Source: Pseudomonas reidholzensis (GTDB lineage: Bacteria; Pseudomonadota; Gammaproteobacteria; Pseudomonadales; Pseudomonadaceae). Taken from it: a stretch of 53,816 nt of DNA. The translations under genes were made by a program, and so were the position numbers. Numbering within the stretch: position 1 is the stretch's first letter; each line of letters opens with the position of its first letter. Under the pieces are notes generated by a model, which was given only the letters and a program-made list of their open reading frames with translations, had not been told where the DNA came from and did no database searches. The stretch spans positions 1-53,816 of the forward strand of contig NZ_UNOZ01000001.1 in the NCBI RefSeq assembly GCF_900536025.1. The letters are read 5' to 3'. This document shows positions 9,074-21,500 of the stretch, piece by piece.

Positions 9074-9415
9074 TCAGATCAACCCGCCACCCTCGTCCTC
9101 CTCGATCAGGTTGTTCAAGCTGCCCAATGCCTTACGCGCGGTTGAGCGGCTGAGCAGCTTGGACTGCGCCCCCATCGGCAAGTCGGTGATGCTGAACACG
9201 CCCTTGCTGGTGAGCACCTCGATCAGGTCCTCGAGCACCCGGATCATGTCCAGGTCACTCTGCTTGAGCTGCTTGAGGCTGTTTTCCACCACCACGTCGG
9301 AAAACCACTCCTGGATCTGCGCGTGGTCGGCCGGGAGCATCTCCGTGTAGTGCTCATACGGGGCGGCTTCAACCCTCAGCAACTGGCCGTCGATGTCGCG
9401 TTGCACGTAGAACAT
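9074..9415 (-). CDS. Small conserved Pseudomonas protein (often labelled tryptophan synthase beta-like)
   Basis: A 113-residue acidic cytoplasmic protein with no signal peptide or membrane segment. The N-terminus (MFYVQRDIDGQLLRVEAAPY) is shared by a family of small Pseudomonas proteins that databases often label as tryptophan synthase beta-subunit-like; I see none of the PLP-enzyme motifs, so that label says nothing about function. The second half is helical and rich in charged residues, ending in an acidic and glycine-rich tail. I chose the ATG at 9415 because gggagg lies about six bases upstream; a longer frame begins five codons earlier. It converges on lapD and lies downstream of the giant adhesin gene on the same strand. 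Function unknown. Confidence 0.75.
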   Translation of the reverse strand: MFYVQRDIDGQLLRVEAAPYEHYTEMLPADHAQIQEWFSDVVVENSLKQLKQSDLDMIRVLEDLIEVLTSKGVFSITDLPMGAQSKLLSRSTARKALGSLNNLIEEDEGGGLI

Positions 9416-9482
9416 GGCGTCCTCCCTCATTCCATTGGTAGGTTTCAGATGCTCGGCAGCATGGCCACTATTCAGTGTAGAT

Positions 9483-9516
9483 GCCGGTCGGCAGCGCCCA
9501 GCGCCGCCTGACCGGC
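9483..9516 (-). terminator. GC-rich hairpin after the giant adhesin gene
   Basis: An imperfect inverted repeat with GCCGGTC and GACCGGC arms and further pairing inside, about 10 bases past the adhesin stop. There is no T run, so it may act as a pause or mRNA-protecting structure and not as a classical terminator. Confidence 0.4.
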
Positions 9517-9526
9517 TGCAGCCCCT

Positions 9527-12500
9527 TCAGGTGTTGGAGTTGTCGATCTTGATGGTCGGGTCTGCACCGCTGATCAACGAATTGATCGTGGTGTTGGACC
9601 AGTTGACCCCCTCGAGCTTGATCGACACATCCACGTTGGCCAGGCCACCCGCCGCATTCAGCTTGCCCTCGGTGCTGATCTGCAACGTCGACTCGCCGCC
9701 CACGGTGGTGATTTTCAGGTAATTGTCGATGGTGGTGCCTTTTTCTGCCTGCAGCAGGTCGCTGAGGTCGAGGCGATCACCGTCGGCCGGCTTGAAGTCC
9801 TTGATCACATCGCTGCCCAGGTCGCCGGCTTTCCACACGAACGTATCGGCACCCGCGCCGCCGGTGAGAATATCGCTGCCCTTGCCGCCAATCAGCGTGT
9901 CGCTGCCGGCGCCGCCGAACAGCACGTCATTGCCGTCGCCACCGACCAGGATATCGTTGCCGGTGCCGCCCAGCAGGATGTCGTTGCCCGTGCCCCCGTC
10001 GATGTAGTCGTTGCCGCCCTGGCCGAAGATGATGTCGTTGCCGGCGCCACCCATCAGGGTGTCGGCGCCGTCGGCGGTGCGCGAGATATCGAACTCGGTG
10101 TAATGCTCGGAGACGTACTTGTGCAGGGTCTTGGCGTCCACGTCGCCGGCATCGAGCCCCAGCTTGATGGCGACAAAGGCCTGGATCGCCTCGACACCCG
10201 TGCCGGGGATCGAGTCGTACTGCACCAGGTCGCCGAAGATGATGTCGTGGCCATCGCTGCCGTCGATCTTGTCGGCCCCCGAGGCGAGCTCGCTGTGGCC
10301 GAGGATGGCGTCCGCCAGCTTGCTCGGGTCGACGTTGACCTGCGGTGTCTTGTCCGAGTCGAAGCCCCTGAGGTCTTCAGCCTTGACGTCATTGTTGAGG
10401 CCGATCGCCTCGACCGCCGAGAGCGCCGCGAGAATCGCGAAGCTGGAGGTCGAGTTGCTCAGGGTCGCGTCGCTGGTCGAGCTGCCGGTGCCGGCGCGGG
10501 TCGACAGCTCGTAACCCCCATTACCCTCGGCGCGCACCGTGCCGGTGGTGACGGCGGTCCACTTGTAGCCCAGGCTGAACAGGTCGAAGCTGCGGGTTTC
10601 GGCCGTCAGCTTGCCGGTGCTGTCGATCGACACCCGGTTGCTGGTGTCGAGCTGGTAGTTGGTGACCGTATCGCCCGCCTTGTAGTTGATGGTCGTGAGG
10701 AAGGTGTCCAGCTTGACGCTGCTGTTGGCCAGGTTGGGGTTGGTCTGCTCGCCGGTCTGGTAGAAGGTCGGCTGGCCGTCGGTGACGAAGAAGGTCTGGT
10801 TGCTGCCGGTGCTGCCGGCATTCTTGAGGTTCTGGAACCAGTTGGCGGTGGTCTTGAAGGCATCCTCGTAGTTGGTCCCGCCCTCGGCGCTGAGCGTTTT
10901 CAGGGCATTGATCAAGGTCTGCAGACCGGCGTCGTTGAGCTGCACCGAGACCGTGCTCTTGACCTGGCTGGCAAAGTCCACCAGCAGCACGTTGACGGTA
11001 CCGGTGGTTGCGCCCTTGATGCTCGCCGCCAGGGTGGTGAACACCGACTCCATGGATTTTTTCGCCGCGTCGACACCGGCCGCGCCCATGCTGCCCGAGG
11101 TATCGATGATGAAGGCGAGGTTGTAGTCCTTGCCGGCCACCACGTGCAGGCCGCTGGTGTCGGCGATGATCAGGTCATTGCTGATGGTGCCTGTGGTGGT
11201 GTTGGCCTCCATGCCGAGGTTGCTGGTGGTGTAGGTCTCGGGGTACACCGTGACCTTCAGCGTGCTTTCGTTGAGCGCTGTGCTGCCGCCGACGCTTTCG
11301 CTGGAGGTCGAGCTGACTTTCACGTCGAACTGGCCGGCATAGTAGGCCGGGGGCTTGATCGCCAGGCTGCCGAGGTTCCAGCCGCTGACATCCACTGCGG
11401 TGGCGCCCACGGTGATGCTGTGGCCGGCGTTGTCGCTGACCACCGAGCCCGCCGGGATCCCGCTGAGCTTGACGCTCAAGGTCTCCGAGCCGTCGCTGTC
11501 GGTCAGGCTGGAACTGATCCCGACCAGCTTGACGGTACCGTTCTCCGGCCCCTCGTTGAGCTTGAAGCCATCGTAGTAGCCCTGGCCGTTGCTGCCATGC
11601 AGGTCGGAGACGCTGACCCCCGCGTTCGCCAGCTCGGTGAGGTTGGGGTACATCGGGATGCTGGCGCTATTGAGGTCGGTCACCGCGCCGCTGCCGATCT
11701 TGACGTTGACGTCGTAGCTGCCCGGGCCGGACTGGTTGGCGTGGTAGATCTCCAGGGTGTAGTAGCCGCTGACGGTCGGCGTGAAGCTGCCCGCCACCGC
11801 GCCGCTGTTGGTCCCCCAGGTGGAGGTGACCACGCTCTTGCCGCCGATCGCCACCAGCAGGCTGTCGTCGGCACTGCCGCTAAAGGTGTAGGTCTTGCCG
11901 GCCTCGAGGTAGATCAGCCCCGAGGTCTTCGAGCCTGAGCCGCCGGCGACGGTGGCATCGGACTGCACGTTGGTGATGGTCTGGCTGCTGTTGGCGGTGC
12001 CAGAGTTGGCGAACACCGTCTTCAACGCGTCGCCGGTGACGCCGTTGCCGTTGGTGCCCAGGCCGGTGAGGCTGGTCCAGGTTTCCTTGGTCAGGCTCAG
12101 CGAGCTGACGGTGTTGCTGGCGATACTCAGGGTCGGCTTGTCGGCCACCGGCGTGATGTCGACCTTGAGGGTGGTTTCGCTGCCCGGGGTCACGCCGTCG
12201 GTGGGCTTGAAGTTGATCTGGGCGTAGTCGGCCTGCTTGTTGCCGACCCCGCTGCCGCCGTAGCCATCCGCGCCCGACTGGTTGGCCAGCGGCACGAACT
12301 TGAGCTTGCCGGCGGCGATGTCGGCCTGGCTGATGGTCTGGTTGACGCTGACATTGACCCAGGCCGTGCCGTTGTTGAACTTCAGGGTGCCAAGATCGGG
12401 CAGCTTGGTGATGGTCACCCCCAGGCTCGACAGGCTGCTGTCGACATCGCTGACATTGAAGTTGCTCCAACCCAGCACCAGCTCGGTGTCTTCGGTACCG

Positions 12501-15500
12501 GTCACGGCACCACCGCTGGACACCGGCGCATCGTTGACCGAGACGACATTGACCGTGGTGGTCGCGGTGTTGGACGTGTTGACCCCGTCGGTCACCGTCA
12601 CCGTGATGATCCGTGGCGTGGTGCTCGGGTCTTCGCTGCTGCTGGTGAAGCTGATGTTCTTGATCGCTTGCATGTAATCGGCCAGCGAGGCGCTGCCGCT
12701 CAGGGTCAGGACCACTTTGCCGTCGGTGCTGTTGGCGTTGAGGGTAATACCGTTGACGCTATTGCCCAGGTTCAGCGCGTCGCCTGGCTGGCGGTTGGTG
12801 AGGGTAACGGTCGCGCCGGTCAGTTGGGTGCTGTCGAAGTCGGTGATCGACACGTCGATATCACCGATCGAGACGCCGACCTGGTTCTCGGTGTAGGTGG
12901 TGACGAAGTCTGCGCCGGTCTTGCCGCTCGAGTCGTTGGCGTCCAGGTCGAGGACCGGCGCAGGCTCGAAGATCTGCGTCGTGGCGCTGCCCGCTGCACT
13001 GCTGACCACCAGCCCCTCGAAGTTGCCACCGGTGGCCGAGTCGATCTTCACCGTGAACTGCTCGGTGCCCTCGGTGACGTTGTCCTTGAGGGTCGGGATG
13101 CTGAAGGTCGCCTGGCTGCTGCCGGCCTTGATCACGGCCGTGGCGACCCCGGTGTAGTCGGCGCCGTTGCTGGCGGTGCCGGAGTAGCTCAGCTTCACCG
13201 TGACGTCGGTTTGTGCCGTGTTGCTCAGGGTCAGGGTGTAGCTGGCCGTGCCGCCTTCGACCACTGCGGCGGTGCCGCTGATACCGAGCGTGGTGGTGGT
13301 GAGGGTATCGGTGACCGCCGTGGTCGCCGGCGTGCTGACCACTGCCAGGTTCTCGAAATTGCCGCCAGTGGCCGTCGTGATGGTTGCGCTGACCGTGCTG
13401 GCATCGATGTACGGGCTGTCGGCGGGCGCCGCCACGGTGACACTGCCGGCGCTCTGGTTGGCGCCGATGGTGATGGTCTGGCCGTTGCTCAGGGTCACCG
13501 TGACCGGCGTGCCGGCCGGGTTGGTGAGGGTTGCGGTATACGTGATCTGGCCGCCCTCGGCGACGGTCGGGGTGGCGCTGAGGGTGACCGTGGTGGTGTC
13601 TTGCAGGTCAGTGACGCTGGTGCTGACGGTCGTTTTGTTGGCGACCAGGTTCTCGTAGTTGCCGCCGCTGACGTTGGAGATGCTGTTGGTGACCGCGGCG
13701 TGGCCCTGGTAAACGTCGTTGCTGACCGGCGTGCTGACGCTGCCGGCGCTCTGGCCGACGGCAATGGTAATGGTCTGGCCGTTGGCCAGGGTGACCACCA
13801 CCGGCGTCCCCGTCACGGGCGCTGTGACGCTCGCGGTGTAGATGATGTTGCCCGCCTCGACCACCGACGGGGTGGCGGTCAGGGACACGGTCGAAGTGTT
13901 GATGGTGTCGGTGACGTTGGTCACGGCCGCGCTGCCGTTGACCGCCAGGTTTTCGAAGTTGCCCCCGGTGGCCCTGGTGATGATGGCGCTGACCGGGCCG
14001 GCATCGATGTACGGATCATCGCCGGGCGCCGCCACGGTGACGCTGCCAGAGGTCTGGTTGGCGGCGATGGTGATGGTCTGGCCGTTGCTCAGGGTGACGG
14101 TGACTGGCGTGCCGGCCGGGTTGGTCAGGGTGGCGGTGTAGATGATGCTGCCGCCTTCGGCCACGGTCGGTGTCGCCGACAGCGACACGGTGGTGGTGTC
14201 CTGGACATCGGTGATCGTGGTGGTGACGGCGGTCTTGTTGGCGACCAGGTTTTCGTAGTTGCCGCCGCTGACGTTGGAAATGCTGTTGGTGACGGCAGGG
14301 TTGCCCTGATACACGTCGTTGGCCACGGGTGTGCTGACCGTGCCAGAGCTTTGCCCGACGGCGATGGTGATGGTCTGGCCGTTGGTCAGGGTGACCACGA
14401 CCGGGTTGCCAGTGACCGGCGCGGTCACGCTGGCGGTGTAGACGATGCTGGCGCCTTCGGCGACGGATGGGGTGGCGGTGAGGGACACGGTCGAGGTATC
14501 GACGGTGTCGCTGACGTTGGTCACCGCGGGCGCACTGTTGATCGCCAGGTTCTCGAAGTTACCGCCCGAGGCGTTGGTGATCTTGGCACTTACCTGGCCC
14601 GCATCGAGGTAGGGGTTATCAGCTGGCGCTGCGACCGTGACGGTACCGGAGGTCTGGTTGGCGCCGATAGTGATGGTCTGGCCGTTGCTCAGCGTGACGG
14701 TAACCGGTGTGCCGGCTGGGTTGGTCAGGGTCGCGGTGTAGACGATACTGCCGCCCTCGGCCACGGACGGTGTGGCGCTGAGGCTGACCGTGGTGGTGTC
14801 CTGGACATCGCTCACGCCGGTGGAGACCGGGCTCTGGTTGGCCACCAGATTCTCGTAGTTGCCGCCGCTGACGCTGGTGATGTGGGTCGTTACCGCCGCA
14901 TGGCCTTGGTAGACGTCGTTGCTGACGGGTGTGCTGACGGTGCCGGAGCTTTGCCCGACAGCGATGGTGATGCTCTGACCGTTAGCCAATGCCACCACGA
15001 CCGGGCTGCCAGTGACCGGAGCCCCCACCGACGCGGTGTAGACGATGGTGCCACCCTCGTTGACCGAAGGCGTGGCGGTCAGGGTGACGGTGGTGGTGTC
15101 CTGCGTATCGGTGACGCTGGTGCTGACCTGGGTCGAATTGGCGACCAGATTCTCGTAGTTACCGCCACTGACGTTGGTGATGCTGTTGCTCACCGGTGCA
15201 TGGCCTTGGTAGACGTCATTGCTGACCGGCGTGCTGACAGAACCGGAGCTTTGGCCAACCGCAATGGTGATGGTCTGGCCGTTGGCCAATGTCACCAATA
15301 CAGGGCTGCCAGTGACCGGGGCGGTCACGCTGGCGGTGTAGACGATGTTGCCCCCTTCGGCGACCGATGGGGTCGCGGTGAGGGATACGGTCGAGGTGTC
15401 GACGGTGTCGGTAACGTTGGTCACCGCCGCAGTGCCGTTGATCGCGAGGTTTTCGAAGTTGCCGCCCGAGGCATTGGTGATGCGTGCACTGACTTGGCCT

Positions 15501-18500
15501 GCGTCGATGTACGGATCATCGCCTGGCGCGGCCACAGTGACGCTACCAGAGGTCTGGTTGGCGGCGATGGTGATGGTCTGGCCGTTGCTCAGTGTGACGG
15601 TAACCGGGGTGCCTGCCGGGTTGGTCAGGGTGGCGGTGTAGACGATGCTGCCGCCCTCGGCCACGGACGGTGTGGCGCTGAGGCTTACCGTGGTGGTGTC
15701 CTGGACGTCCGTGACGCTGGTGCTGACGGCAGTTTTGTTTGCGACCAGGTTCTCGTAATTGCCACCGTTGACGTTGGTGATGCTGTTGGTGATCGCAGCG
15801 TGGCCTTGGTACACGTCGTTGCTGACCGGCGTGCTGACGGTGCCTGAGCTCTGGCCAACGGCGATGGTGATGGTCTGGCCGTTGGCCAGGGTCACCACGA
15901 CCGGGCTGCCGGTGACTGGCGCGGTCACACTGGCGGTGTAGGTGATGCTGGCGCCTTCGGCGACCGATGGCGTCGCGGTCAGGGACACGGTCGAGGTATC
16001 GACCGTATCGGTGACGTTGGTCACTGCCGCGCTGCTGTTGATCGCCAGGTTTTCGAAGTTGCCGCCCGAGGCGTTGGTGATCTTGGCGCTCACCTGGCCC
16101 GCATCCAGGTAGGGGTTGTCTGCTGGCGCTGCGACCGTGACGCTACCGGAAGTCTGGTTGGCGGCGATGGTGATGGTCTGGCCGTTGCTCAACGTTACGG
16201 TGACCGGCGTGCCCGCCGGATTGGTCAGGCTCGCGGTGTAGACGATGCTGCCGCCCTCGGCCACGGACGGTGTGGCGCTGAGGCTTACCGTGGTGGTGTC
16301 CTGGACATCGGTGACGCCTGTTGAAACCGGGCTCTGGTTGGCGACCAGATTCTCGTAACTGCCGCCGCTGACGCCGGTGATGCTGGTGGTAACCGCGGCA
16401 TGGCCTTGGTAAACGTCGTTACTGACCGGCGTATTGACCGTGCCCGAGCTTTGGCCGACGGCAATGGTGATGCTTTGGCCGTTGGCCAGGGTAACTACCA
16501 CCGGGCTGCCGGTGACAGGTGCATCGACCGACGCGGTGTAGATGATGGTGCCGCCTTCGGCGACCGATGGGGTGGCGGTCAGGGTCACCGTCGTATTGTC
16601 GGTCACATCGGTGACGCCGGTGGAAACCGGGCTCTGGTTCGCCACCAGACTTTCGTAGTTGCCGCCGCTGACCCCAGTAATTTGGGTGGTGACGGCGGCA
16701 TGGCCTTGGTAGACGTCATTGCTGACTGGCGTATTCACAGTGCCAGAGCTTTGGCCGACGGCAATGGTGATGGACTGGCCGTTGGCCAAGGTGACCACGA
16801 CAGGGCTGCCAGTGACTGGAGCGTCGACCGATGCGGTGTAAACGATGGTGCCGCCTTCAGCGACCGAAGGCGTGGCGGTCAGGGTTACGGTAGTGGTGTC
16901 GGTGACGTCGGTAACGCCCGTGGATACGGGGGCGTTGTTGGCGACCAGACTCTCGTAGCTGCCACCGCTGACCCCAGTGATTTGAGTGGTGACGGCGGCA
17001 TGGCCTTGGTAGACGTCATTGCTGACCGGCGTGTTGACGGTGCCAGAGCTTTGGCCGACGGCGATGGTGATGCTTTGGCCGTTGGCCAAGGTGACCACGA
17101 CGGGGCTGCCAGTGACTGGCGCGTCGACCGATGCGGTGTAGACGATGGTGCCGCCTTCGGCGACCGATGGGGTGGCGGTCAGGGTGACGGTGGTGGTGTC
17201 GGTGACATCGGTAACGCCGGTGGATACCGGGCTCTGGTTCGCCACCAGGTTTTCGTAATTGCCGCCGCTGACCCCGGTGATGTTGATCGTAACGGCAGCG
17301 TGCCCTTGGTAGACGTCATTGCTGACCGGCGTGTTGACGGTGCCGGAGCTTTGGCCGACGGCGATGGTGATGCTCTGGCCGTTGGCCAGAGTGACCACGA
17401 CTGGGCTGCCGGTGACCGGCGCATCGACCGACGCGGTGTAGACGATGGTGCCGCCCTCGGCGACCGAAGGTGTAGCGGTGAGGGTGACGGTGGTGGTGTC
17501 GGTGACGTCGCTAACGCCCGTGGATACGGGGGCGTTATTGGCGACCAGATTCTCGTAGTTTCCGCCGCTGACCCCAGTTATCTGGGTCGTTACGGCAGCA
17601 TGGCCTTGGTACACGTCGTTGCTGACCGGCGTATTCACGGTGCCGGAGCTTTGGCCGACGGCGATGGTGATGCTCTGGCCGTTGGCCAGAGTGACCACGA
17701 CTGGGCTGCCGGTGACGGGGGCGTCGACCGATGCGGTATAGACAATTGTGCCGCCCTCGGCAACGGAAGGCGTGGCCGTCAGGGTGACGGTGGTGGTGTC
17801 GGTGATGTCGGTAACGCCCGTAGATACGGAGGCGTTATTGGCGACCAGATTCTCGTAGCTGCCGCCGCTGACATCGGTGATCTGGGTCGTGACCGCTGCA
17901 TGGCCTTGATAGACGTCATTGCTGACCGGCGTGTTGACCGTGCCAGAGCTTTGGCCGACAGCGATGGTAATGCTCTGGCCGTTGGCCAAGGCGACCACGA
18001 CGGGACTGCCGGTGACGGGCGCGTCGACCGAGGCGGTGTAGACGATGGTGCCGCCTTCGGCGACCGAAGGGGTGGCGGTGAGGGTGACGGTGGTGGTGTC
18101 GGTGACATCGGTAACGCCGGTCGACACCGTGTTCTGGTTCGCTACCAGGTGCTCGTAGTTGCCGCCGCTGACCCCAGTGATCTGGGTCGTTACGGAAGCA
18201 TGGCCTTGGTACACGTCGTTGCTGACCGGCGTATTCACGGTGCCGGAGCTTTGGCCGACAGCGATGGTGATGGACTGTCCGTTGGCCAAGGTGACCACAA
18301 CCGGGTTGCCAGTGACCGGCGCGTCGACCGATGCGGTGTAAACGATGATGCCGCCTTCGGCGACCGAAGGGGTGGCGGTCAGGGTGACGGTGGTGGTGTC
18401 GTTTACATCGGTGACGCCCGTGGACACGGGAGTGCCATTGGCGATCAAACTCTCGTAGTTACCGCCGCTGGCGCTGGTGATGTTGGTCGTGACGGCAGCG

Positions 18501-21500
18501 TGCCCTTGGTAGACGTCATTGCTGACCGGCGTGTTGACGGTGCCGGAGCTCTGGCCGACGGCGATGGTGATGCTTTGACCGTTGGCCAGGGTGACCACGA
18601 CCGGGTTGCCAGTGACAGGTGCATCGACCGATGCGGTGTAGACGATGGTGCCGCCTTCAGCGACCGACGGTGTGGCGGTCAGGGTGACGGTGGTGGTGTC
18701 GGTGACATCAGTAACGCCGGTCGACACCGTGTTTTGGTTCGCTACCAGACTTTCGTAATTGCCGCCGCTGACGCCGGTGATGTTGGTAGTGACGGCGGCA
18801 TGGCCTTGGTAGACGTCATTGCTGACTGGCGTGTTGACCGTGCCCGAGCTTTGGCCGACGGCAATGGTGATGCTCTGGCCGTTGGCCAAGGTGACCACGA
18901 CCGGGTTGCCAGTGACGGGGGCGTCGACCGATGCGGTGTAAACGATGATGCCGCCTTCGGCGACCGAAGGGGTGGCGGTCAGGGTGACGGTGGTGGTGTC
19001 AGTGACATCGGTGACGCCGGTGGAAACCGGGCTCTGGTTCGCCACCAAACTTTCGTAATTGCCACCGCTGACGCTGGTGATGTTGGTAGTGACGGCGGCA
19101 TGGCCTTGGTAGACGTCGTTGCTGACCGGCGTGTTGACGGTTCCAGAGCTCTGACCGACGGCGATGGTGATGCTCTGGCCGTTGGCCAGGGTGACCACGA
19201 CTGGGCTGCCGGTGACCGGCGCATCGACCGATGCGGTGTAGACGATGGTGCCGCCTTCGGCGACCGACGGTGTGGCGGTCAGGGTGACGGTGGTGGTGTC
19301 AGTGACATCGGTGACGCCGGTGGAAACCGGGCTCTGGTTCGCCACCAAACTCTCGTAGTTACCGCCGCTCACGCCAGTGATCTGGGTCGTGACTGCTGCA
19401 TGGCCCTGGTACACGTCATTGCTGACCGGCGTGTTGACGGTTCCAGAGCTCTGGCCGACAGCGATGGTGATGCTCTGGCCGTTGGCCAAGGTGACCACGA
19501 CCGGGCTGCCGGTGACGGGCGCATCGACCGATGCGGTGTAGACGATGGTACCGCCCTCGGCGACCGAAGGGGTGGCAGTCAGGGTTACGGTGGTGGTGTC
19601 GGTGACGTCGGTAACGCCCGTGGAGACTGGACTCTGGTTTGCCACCAGACTCTCGTAATTACCGCCGCTCACGCCAGTAATTTGAGTGGTGACGGCTGCA
19701 TGGCCCTGATACACATCGTTGCTGACCGGAGTGTTGACCGTTCCTGAGCTCTGACCGACCGCGATGGTGATGCTTTGACCATTGGCCAAGGTGACCACGA
19801 CCGGGTTGCCAGTGACTGGAGCGTCGACCGATGCGGTGTAAACGATGGTACCGCCTTCGGCGACCGAAGGTGTGGCGGTCAAGGTCACGGTAGTGGTGTC
19901 GGTCACGTCGGTAACGCCCGTAGATACCAGGCTCTGGTTTGCCACCAGACTTTCGTAATTCCCACCGCTCACCCCAGTGATCTGGGTCGTGACGGCGGCA
20001 TGGCCCTGGTACACATCGTTGCTGACCGGCGTGTTGACGGTGCCAGAGCTTTGGCCGACGGCGATGGTGATGCTCTGGCCGTTGGCCAGGGTGACCACGA
20101 CCGGGCTGCCGGTGACGGGCGCATCGACCGATGCGGTGTAGACGATGGTGCCGCCTTCGGCGACCGAAGGAGTGGCGGTCAAGGTGACGGTAGTGGTGTC
20201 GGTTATGTCGGTAACGCCTGTAGTTACGGGGGCGTTATCGGCGACCAAACTCTCGTAATTACCGCCACTGACCCCAGTGATCTGGGTCGTAACGACGGCG
20301 TGGCCTTGATAGACGTCGTTACTGACCGGCGTGTTGACGGTGCCGGAGCTCTGGCCGACGGCGATGGTGATGGATTGGCCGTTGGCCAGGGTGACCACGA
20401 CCGGGCTGCCGGTGACGGGCGCATCGACCGATGCGGTGTAAACGATGGTGCCGCCCTCGGTGACCGATGGGGTGGCGGTCAGGGTGACGGTGGTGGTGTC
20501 GGTGACATCGGTAACGCCGGTCGACACCGTGTTCTGGTTCGCTATCAGATTCTCGTAGCTGCCGCCGCTGACCCCAGTGATCTGGGTCGTGACTGCTGCA
20601 TGGCCTTGGTAGACGTCATTGCTGACCGGCGTGTTGACCGTGCCAGAGCTTTGGCCGACAGCGATGGTAATGCTCTGGCCGTTGGCCAAGGTGACCACGA
20701 CTGGGCTGCCGGTGACCGGCGCGTCGACCGATGCGGTGTAGACGATGGTCCCGCCTTCGGCGACCGAAGGGGTGGCAGTCAGGGTGACGGTGGTGGTGTC
20801 GGTTATGTCGGTAACGCCTGTAGTTACGGGGGCGTTATTGGCGACCAAATTCTCGTAGTTACCACCACTCACGCTAGTGATTTGAGTGGTGACTGCCGCG
20901 TGGCCTTGGTAAACGTCGTTGCTGACCGGGGTGTTGACGGTGCCTGAGCTCTGGCCGACGGCGATGGTGATGGATTGGCCATTGGCCAAGGTGACCACGA
21001 CCGGGTTACCAGTGACCGGCGCGTCGACCGATGCGGTGTAAACGATGATGCCGCCTTCGGCGACCGAAGGGGTGGCGATCAGGGTGACGGTGGTGGTGTC
21101 AGTGACATCGGTGACGCCGGTGGAAACCGGGCTCTGGTTCGCCACCAAACTTTCGTAATTGCCACCGCTGACGCTGGTGATGTTGGTCGTGACGGCAGCG
21201 TGCCCTTGGTAGACGTCATTGCTGACCTGCGTGTTGACGGTACCGGAGCTCTGGCCGACGGCGATGGTGATGGATTGGCCGTTGGCCAAGGTGACCACGA
21301 CCGGGTTGCCAGTGACCGGCGCGTCGACCGAGGCGGTGTAAACGATGATGCCGCCTTCGGCGACCGAAGGGGTGGCGGTCAGAGTGACGGTGGTGGTGTC
21401 GGTGACATCAGTAACGCCGGTCGACACCGTGTTCTGGTTCGCTATCAGGTGCTCGTAATTGCCGCCGCTCACGCCAGTGATTTGGGTCGTTACAGCAGAA

